Shown: positions 58,826 to 64,000 of the stretch, piece by piece | Position numbering within the stretch: the first letter of the stretch is position 1 | Layout of the letters: every line of letters starts with the position of its first letter | Source: Sphingomonadaceae bacterium PASS1 | GTDB lineage: Bacteria; Pseudomonadota; Alphaproteobacteria; Sphingomonadales; Sphingomonadaceae | DNA length: 64,000 nt | Direction of reading: 5' to 3' | Assembly (NCBI GenBank): GCA_002255985.1 | Contig: NKIR01000001.1 | Span: 552,914 to 616,913 of the forward strand | The notes under the pieces: model-generated | The model's input: only the letters and a program-made list of their open reading frames with translations | Told to the model about the DNA's origin: nothing | The model's database searches: none | Translations under genes and position numbers: made by a program

Positions 58826-59356
58826 TTACCGTTTTGCCGGCACGAGGATAAACGCAGAACACAGCAGTTCAATGATGCCAGCCGTCAACGCAATGAAAGC
58901 TGGCGTAATCCCAGGTACCCAGAACGCAAGGCTCGCAATAAGCATCAAAACGACGCCAAGCACAAGATAAAGGCGCATTCCGTATACGGTCTGGAACACA
59001 AGATAGCGCGCCGCAACCGTCAACAAGGCGATGGAAAAGAACTACTGGCTGAACGTGCTGCTGACCAGATATGCAACGACAAGCCCGATGATAAGAAACA
59101 CCGTAGACTGCAACGCCAGCATCTCCATTGGGTTGGGTGATCGGGTTTTTCCGCGCTTGAAAACATAGCGTGCCAGCAAAACCGATATCGGATGAATGGC
59201 CATGCCACCAAAGAACAGCGTAGCCATGCCAGCGATCAGGCTGAAGTTCATGGTGACCAGTCCGGACAGTGTCCAGACAAGGCCCGATGCAAAGATACCG
59301 ACGCCGCCGTTGACATATGCCCGGCGCATGTCGCGCTGCGATTCCCCCAAATGCAT
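58826..59356 (-). pseudogene. DUF7010-like membrane protein interrupted by one in-frame amber codon
   Basis: The gene starts at ATG 59356 (HLGESQRDMRRAYVNGGVGI, a typical beginning) and encodes five to six helices. At 59042-59044 an in-frame TAG stops it after SSTFSQ. The frame then continues without shift into FFSIALLTVAARYLVFQTVYGMRLYLVLGVVLML and a final helix to the stop at 58826. Family logic suggests a Trp at the stop (TGG to TAG). The rest looks intact, so this is a recent single-base lesion or a sequencing error. The two halves might each be made, but only the whole gene explains the conserved C-terminus. Confidence 0.7.
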
Positions 59357-59390
59357 GTAAATTTTATCCCCCTCAGAAGACCACTTTATG

Positions 59391-60515
59391 TCACGCAGCC
59401 GTAGCCATTTCCACGGCCATCGTTTCCTCAATCCAGCCACCGCCAAGTACGCGATCACCGTCATATAAAACCGCCGCCTGCCCCGGCGCGACGCCATATT
59501 CGGGCGCATCAAAGCGCAACCATTCGCCATCCATCCGGGCGGGAACCGGGCGGGACATTGACCGTACCTTGGCCATCACGGGCCGGTCTCCGATGTCTGC
59601 CAGCCAATTGGCATCGATTACGCGTGCCGCTTCAACCGCCAGCGCTTCGCGCGGCCCAACGATCACGCGCTGCGTGGTCGGATCCAGCCGGATGACATAT
59701 AAAGGCACTGGCTGGCCGCCAACCTCTAGCCCTTTACGCTGCCCGACGGTGTAATGGATAAGGCCCTTATGCTGGCCAAGTGTGCGCCCGTCCAAATGGA
59801 CGATATCGCCACCGACCTCAGCATCCGGCCGGATTTTGCGCACGACGCTGGCATAATCGCCATCGGGTACAAAGCAGATATCCTGACTGTCGGGCTTCAT
59901 GGCAACAACTAGCCCCATTTCCTGCGCAATCGCGCGCACATGTGGCTTGGGCATGCCGCCCAACGGAAAACGCAAATAATCAAGCTGATGCTGGGTCGTT
60001 GCAAACAGGAAATAGCTCTGGTCGCGTGCAGGATCAGCAGCACGATGCAATTCCGCGCCTGCCGGTCCCTCAACGCGGCGCACATAATGGCCAGTGGCAA
60101 GGCAATCTGCGCCAAGCTCGCGGGCAAGCCGGAACAGATCGGTAAACTTGACGCCCATGTTGCACCGAACGCAAGGAATGGGTGTGCGGCCCGCCATATA
60201 TTCATCGGCAAAATGGTCGATTACCGATTCGCGAAACTGGCTTTCATGATCGAACACATAATACGCTATACCCAATTTATCGGCGACGGCGCGCGCGTCG
60301 CGAATATCCTGCCCTGCGCAGCAAGCACCTGCGCGTTTTACCGCGCTGCCATGGTCATATAGTTGCAGCGTGACACCAATGGTTTCGGCGCCAGAGCGCG
60401 CAGCCAACGCGGCAACCACAGAGGAATCGACACCACCCGACATGGCAACAACGATTCGTTTGCCGGCAAGATCAGGCCCGAGTTGAAAATCAGAATGATA
60501 AATATCGTCAGTCAT
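59391..60515 (-). CDS. mnmA: tRNA-specific 2-thiouridylase
   Basis: The 374-residue enzyme makes 2-thiouridine at position 34 of tRNA-Glu, -Gln and -Lys. The PP-loop [10 protein letters not shown] (23-32) binds ATP. The catalytic cysteines lie in [14 protein letters not shown] and [15 protein letters not shown]- and GQRKGL-type tRNA-contact motifs follow, and the C-terminal barrel ends at MAVEMATAA. The N-terminus carries a short extra segment ([18 protein letters not shown]). It is a housekeeping gene that marks this end as core chromosome. Confidence 0.95.
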   Translation of the reverse strand: MTDDIYHSDFQLGPDLAGKRIVVAMSGGVDSSVVAALAARSGAETIGVTLQLYDHGSAVKRAGACCAGQDIRDARAVADKLGIAYYVFDHESQFRESVIDHFADEYMAGRTPIPCVRCNMGVKFTDLFRLARELGADCLATGHYVRRVEGPAGAELHRAADPARDQSYFLFATTQHQLDYLRFPLGGMPKPHVRAIAQEMGLVVAMKPDSQDICFVPDGDYASVVRKIRPDAEVGGDIVHLDGRTLGQHKGLIHYTVGQRKGLEVGGQPVPLYVIRLDPTTQRVIVGPREALAVEAARVIDANWLADIGDRPVMAKVRSMSRPVPARMDGEWLRFDAPEYGVAPGQAAVLYDGDRVLGGGWIEETMAVEMATAA

Positions 60516-60684
60516 GGGAGTGCCTCCCTAATGGCTTGAAGTTCCAAAAGCCAGTTTTCCGTATAACTCTAAAGCAGTCCCAGAGCGAAGAGGCCCGCAA
60601 AAGATAACAGCTGTTAACGTCCCCTAACATCATTTAAAGATCGCCTTTACCTCATGTTAGAACATCTGGCGCTACAAAAGCGTT

Positions 60685-61056
60685 ATGGACATGAACTTTC
60701 CCCACAAGGCGTTACGCCAAGAGTCGGATATCAGCCGGAAGGACAGAAAATCGGTCCTCGATGCTGTCCGCTTGCGTCAAGCGAACAGCCGGACGGTCCG
60801 GTTCCTTCACCAGGCCGAGCAAGGTGGCGCGCCGGAGCCCGACGAGCTTGCTGCCCGAATTCAATGTTTCACCGCTGATCCCAGTGCCAGGTTCACTGTG
60901 GGCGGATCTTTCTGGGAAAAAACTGATCCAGAAAAAACTTATGAACCAAATATTTACCACGCCGCTTTAGTTAATATCAAAGACCAGCTCCTAACTATTG
61001 ATGCAACAGAAACCGAGTTAAACCTTGCGGGGCATGGAGCAAAAAAAGAATCATGA
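60685..61056 (+). CDS. hypothetical protein preceding sciP
   Basis: The 123-residue frame overlaps sciP by ATGA and can start at either ATG 60685 or 60691. The first half is basic (SDISRKDRKSVLDAVRLRQA) and the second acidic (WEKTDPEKTYEPN). I recognise no domain. The coupling to a cell-cycle regulator suggests it is translated and may share its control. Low sequence complexity is absent, so it looks like an ordinary soluble protein. Confidence 0.6.
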   Translation: MDMNFPHKALRQESDISRKDRKSVLDAVRLRQANSRTVRFLHQAEQGGAPEPDELAARIQCFTADPSARFTVGGSFWEKTDPEKTYEPNIYHAALVNIKDQLLTIDATETELNLAGHGAKKES

Positions 61057-61352
61057 TTGAAAACCAAAACTTCCGTCCAGCGCAAGTCATTGGTCCGTTG
61101 GGCGAGCCGCTCACGCTGGACAGCTTGCCACCCCCCGGCACAACGCGCTGGGTGGTCCGCCGCAAAGCTGAAGTCGTTGCGGCTGTTGATGGCGGGCTGT
61201 TGTCCATTAATGACGTATGCGAGCGCTATGACCTGACGCTTGAAGAGTTTGCGTCGTGGCAGCGCGCGGTCGACAGGTCGGGTATGCCCGGCCTGCGCGT
61301 GACGCGTATTCAGCATTATCGCGACTTGTACGAGCGTCAGCAGAGATACTGA
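61053..61352 (+). CDS. sciP: CtrA inhibitor SciP (DUF1153)
   Basis: SciP is a small DNA-binding protein that blocks CtrA-activated transcription in the alphaproteobacterial cell cycle. The 99-residue product has the DUF1153 core GPLGEPLTLDSLPPP, TTRWVVRRKAEVVAAVDGGL, the helix-turn-helix SINDVCERYDLTLEEFASWQ and the basic tail GLRVTRIQHYRD. This pattern is highly characteristic. An intrinsic terminator lies 30 bases downstream. The 5' neighbour overlaps by four bases. Confidence 0.93.
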   Translation: MIENQNFRPAQVIGPLGEPLTLDSLPPPGTTRWVVRRKAEVVAAVDGGLLSINDVCERYDLTLEEFASWQRAVDRSGMPGLRVTRIQHYRDLYERQQRY

Positions 61353-61383
61353 CCGCGCGTTTTCAATAGCCAGCGAAACGACC

Positions 61384-61407
61384 AACCCCGCCTTGTGCGG
61401 GGTTTTT
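61384..61407 (+). terminator. intrinsic terminator after sciP
   Basis: CCCCGC (61386-61391), loop CTTGT, GCGGGG (61397-61402) and a T run at 61403-61407 form a compact rho-independent terminator; AA before the stem extends pairing with the first T residues. Confidence 0.9.
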
Positions 61408-61660
61408 CGTGCGGACGGATCATGGTATTTTTGGGCGCGGTGATTGTTCTGGCGTCCTCAACTGTTGTTCGTCGAAACATATCGACGACAGTTCCTATTG
61501 TTGCGGACAAGCTTTTCCTCTATCGTATAGGGACCAATAAGGCGGTTTAGCTGTTGGTATTCTGCTGCTTGCAGGCAGTGACTTATTAAGGTAATACAGC
61601 TCCGCTATAAAAACATTGGATTGCTTCACGCGCGCCCGCGACAGAATTTGGAACATCGGT
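61408..61660. other. intergenic region before the RND efflux operon
   Basis: About 250 bases hold the promoter of the efflux genes. I see an imperfect palindrome around GTTCGTCGAAACATATCGACGAC (61467-61489; arms GTCG and CGAC) that could be a regulator site. No gene frame is supported, and no adjacent regulator gene is in the window. Confidence 0.4.
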
Positions 61661-62836
61661 ATGAATTACGAAACAACTTTGAGCAGTTCGCTGGGTAGCG
61701 ATGTGGTGGTGGATAACGCAGAACGCAATCGGCGTCGGCGGAACATCGCGCTGATTGTTGTCGCAATTTTGGCCGTTGCGGGCGCCGCTTATTATTTCTT
61801 TGGCAGCAGCACCGCGGCACCGACTGACGCTGACAAGGCGGGCCAAGCGCAAACCGTTACCGTGGTTGCCCCTGGTCGCGATTCTGTTGTGCGCGCCATT
61901 AACGCAACGGGCACGCTTGCCGCACGCCGCGAAATTCCAGTAGGTGTCGTTGGCGAAGGCGGACGCGTCCTTCAGGTATATGTCGATGCGGGTGCATGGG
62001 TGCGCCAAGGTCAGGTTCTCGTAAGCGTTGACCGCTCGGTCCAGACACAGCAAGCTGCGGCGCTTGAGGCGCAAATTGGCGTCGCGCGCGCAGACCTTCA
62101 ACTCGCACAAAATGAACTCGAACGTGCCATGCAACTTGTTGAGCGCGGCTTCATTTCAAAGGCTGATGTCGATCGCAAGACCGCAACACGCGACGCAACA
62201 CGTGCACGCGTCAACGTCGCCAATGCGCAGCTTGCCGAAACCCGTGCGCGCAATGCACGGCTTGATGTCCGTGCGCCAGTTTCCGGTTACGTACTAGAAC
62301 GCAAGGTCGAACCAGGTCAGACGGTATCGGCAGGCAGCGGAATCCTTTTCCGTATCGCTAAAGATGGGGAGCTTGAGCTGCAGGCGAAGTTAAGCGAAGA
62401 CGATCTTGGTCAAGTTGCTGTCGGTGTCCCTGCAACCGTCACGCCAGTCGGGACAGATCGCGTATTCAAAGGCAATATTTGGCAGATTGCGCCGATGATT
62501 GACGCCCAAAGCCGCCAGGGCATGGCGCGCATCGCATTGCCTTTTGACACGGCATTGCGTCCCGGCGGATTTGCTTCAGTCGAGATCAAGGCAGGCACGA
62601 TGACTGCACCGGTTCTGCCAGAATCCGCAGTGCAAACTGGCCGTGAAGGCAGCTTTGTCTATATCGTAGGCAAAAATAACAAGGTGAAACAACGTCCCGT
62701 GAAGGTTGGTTCCGTCACCGCAAATGGTTTGGTTATCGAACAAGGTCTTGATGGCACCGAGCGCGTCGTACTCTACGCGGGTGGCTTCCTCAATCCGGAT
62801 GAAACGATCAATCCCAAGCTTTTGAAAAAGCAGTAA
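61661..62836 (+). CDS. RND efflux periplasmic adaptor (membrane fusion protein)
   Basis: The 391-residue adaptor starts at ATG 61661. An N-terminal helix (about 27-47, IALIVVAILAVAGAAYYFFG) anchors it in the inner membrane. The biotinyl-lipoyl half-motif EGGRVLQVYVDAGAWVRQGQ near 92-112, the coiled-coil hairpin (about 125-195, LARA-type heptads) and RLDVRAPVSGYVLERKVEPGQT near 205-226 are classical HlyD features. It links the RND pump in the next gene to an outer-membrane channel that is not in the window. Confidence 0.92.
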   Translation: MNYETTLSSSLGSDVVVDNAERNRRRRNIALIVVAILAVAGAAYYFFGSSTAAPTDADKAGQAQTVTVVAPGRDSVVRAINATGTLAARREIPVGVVGEGGRVLQVYVDAGAWVRQGQVLVSVDRSVQTQQAAALEAQIGVARADLQLAQNELERAMQLVERGFISKADVDRKTATRDATRARVNVANAQLAETRARNARLDVRAPVSGYVLERKVEPGQTVSAGSGILFRIAKDGELELQAKLSEDDLGQVAVGVPATVTPVGTDRVFKGNIWQIAPMIDAQSRQGMARIALPFDTALRPGGFASVEIKAGTMTAPVLPESAVQTGREGSFVYIVGKNNKVKQRPVKVGSVTANGLVIEQGLDGTERVVLYAGGFLNPDETINPKLLKKQ

Positions 62837-62862
62837 GTTTTGGATCTGTCGGGACATAAATT

Positions 62863-64000
62863 ATGAATTTGAATAACATTTCCGCATGGTCCATCCGGAA
62901 CCCGGTGGTTCCGATCGTCTTGTTCGTGGCGCTCACCATTGCTGGCATCACGTCGTTCATGAATATGGATGTACAGAACGAACCTGACATCGAATTTCCA
63001 CTAGTAGTTGTATCGATTTCACAACCGGGTGCTGCGCCAACAGAAATTACAACGCAGATCACGCAAAAGGTCGAATCCGCGATCCGTAGTGTTCAGGGTG
63101 TGCGCAATATTGATGCTACCTCAGTCGAGGGTAACACATCGGTCCGCGCCGAATTCGAAATTGGTGATGATATCAACGCTGCGGTCAGCGAAGTCAAAAA
63201 TGCTGTCGACCAGATCCGCAGCGATTTACCTGACGGCATTTTGGAACCGCAAATTTTCAAGGTTGCAACATCAAGCGACCCAATCGCCTATTTCGCGGTC
63301 GAAGCCAGCGACATGACGCTGGAACAGTTGAGTTGGTTTGTTGATGACACCGTCGCCCGGCGTTTGCTGGCTGTTGAAGGCATGGCGTCGGTTAGCCGCA
63401 ATGGCGGCGTAAACCGTGAAATTCGCGTGGTGCTTGACCCTGCAAAAATGCAATCGCTGGGTGTGAGCGCAAGCCAGATTAACGCAGTGCTGCGCCAACA
63501 AAATGTCAACGCGTCTGGTGGACAATCGCAAATTGCCGGATCACGGCAGTCGGTGCGCGTTCTTGGCAACGCTGTCGATGCATTCGCCTTGAGCCAAACG
63601 CAAATCAGCCTTGGCGGTGGCCGTTCGATTAAACTGGCCGATGTCGCTGAAGTAACCGATGGATTCAGCGAACAAAAATCCATGGCAATTGCCGGCGGCA
63701 AGCAGGTTGTCACCTTTGCCATGTCGCGCGCGAAGGGCGCATCCGACGTCACCGTGTTCGACGACGCGATGACCAAGATTGCCGAAATCAAAAAGGAAAA
63801 CCCGAGTATAAAGTTCATCACGTTGTTCAACAGCGTCGATTACACCAAGGGCCAATATAAAAGCTCAATGGCGGCGATGATTGAAGGCGCATTGCTCGCC
63901 ATCGTCGTTGTGTTCCTGTTCCTGCGCGACTGGCGTGCGACGATTATTTCAGCCATTGCCATTCCACTTTCCGCCATTCCGACATTCTGGTTCCTCGACC
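62863..64000 (+). CDS. RND multidrug/efflux transporter, N-terminal part (runs off the window)
   Basis: The frame is open from ATG 62863 to the end of the window, giving 379 residues of what should be about 1,030-1,080. ISAWSIRNPVVPIVLFVAL forms the first helix, and PDIEFPLVVVSISQPGAAPTEITTQITQKVESAIRSVQGV is the classical porter-domain start of the AcrB/MexB superfamily. The second helix begins near MAAMIEGALLAIVVVFLFLRDWRATIISAIAIPLS. The subtype looks like HAE-1. It is 26 bases downstream of the adaptor gene. Confidence 0.93.
   Translation, partial: MNLNNISAWSIRNPVVPIVLFVALTIAGITSFMNMDVQNEPDIEFPLVVVSISQPGAAPTEITTQITQKVESAIRSVQGVRNIDATSVEGNTSVRAEFEIGDDINAAVSEVKNAVDQIRSDLPDGILEPQIFKVATSSDPIAYFAVEASDMTLEQLSWFVDDTVARRLLAVEGMASVSRNGGVNREIRVVLDPAKMQSLGVSASQINAVLRQQNVNASGGQSQIAGSRQSVRVLGNAVDAFALSQTQISLGGGRSIKLADVAEVTDGFSEQKSMAIAGGKQVVTFAMSRAKGASDVTVFDDAMTKIAEIKKENPSIKFITLFNSVDYTKGQYKSSMAAMIEGALLAIVVVFLFLRDWRATIISAIAIPLSAIPTFWFLD

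Noticed and set aside
60615-60629. CtrA box TTAACGTCCCCTAAC upstream of the sciP operon
   Set aside because: The spacing between half-sites differs from the TTAA-N7-TTAA consensus by one base and the second half is imperfect; it may be real but the support is too weak to list.
1-64000. CRISPR array, rRNA operon, prophage or secretion-system cluster
   Set aside because: I looked for regularly spaced repeats, rRNA signatures, and phage structural or secretion genes and saw none.

Overview
The window is a 64 kb piece of an alphaproteobacterial chromosome, most likely from a sphingomonad (Sphingomonadaceae). The pointers are a SciP/DUF1153 cell-cycle regulator, DUF3297 and DUF2141 proteins, an HWE-type sensor kinase, a DUF7010-type protein, and dispersed hairpin repeats of the TTATCCTGAA/TTCAGGAT and CTTCGACGGGCTCAG kinds that are common in this group. 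Genes are tightly packed; many neighbours overlap by ATGA or GTGA. The genus is an inference from gene content, not a match.

Left end (1-6.6 kb): a tRNA-Gln(CTG) gene is followed by a scarred zone. It holds one apparently complete IS3-family element (905-2419), solitary ends of a related element (2830 and 6447-6561), and four broken genes: an amidohydrolase N-terminus, a LuxR-type regulator N-terminus, an acyl-D-amino-acid deacylase C-terminus and an OmpR-type DNA-binding domain. Between the relic ends sit an intact HWE sensor kinase and a receiver protein whose phospho-acceptor Asp is Asn.

6.6-17.4 kb: amine and amino-acid metabolism. An APC permease, a single-chain fusion of both ethanolamine ammonia-lyase subunits (EutB-EutC), two cupins, a second-type peptide deformylase, a class IV aminotransferase coupled to a sulfotransferase-like protein, a TauE/SafE permease, an MFS permease and a GNAT protein. 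17.7-21.3 kb: a translationally coupled glycosyltransferase operon (GT2, membrane protein, DUF2141, GT4) ending in a 48-codon ORF.

21.4-36.7 kb: the most distinctive region, read here as one catabolic locus. It has two TetR regulators with palindromic sites, a DAPG-hydrolase-like C-C hydrolase, an FAD oxidase, a GST-like protein, two arylsulfatases carrying the formylglycine motif, a lipoprotein formylglycine-generating enzyme, two tandem haloalkane-dehalogenase-like hydrolases, a beta-propeller-like protein, a fatty-acid/sterol hydroxylase and small membrane proteins. The operator of the second TetR gene recurs, with the same 7-5-7 geometry, in front of the dehalogenase pair. A sulfated and possibly halogenated substrate is the simplest reading, but this is inference.

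36.7-64 kb: a uronate operon (GH43, uxaC, uxuB), a two-component system, galM, an XpaC/TelA pair, the arylesterase/ABC/FtsX-type permease module, a bile-acid-symporter-like protein, typA, an outer-membrane barrel protein, an HI0933-type flavoprotein, a serine hydrolase, a DUF7010 gene broken by one amber codon, mnmA, sciP and the start of an RND efflux operon that runs off the window.
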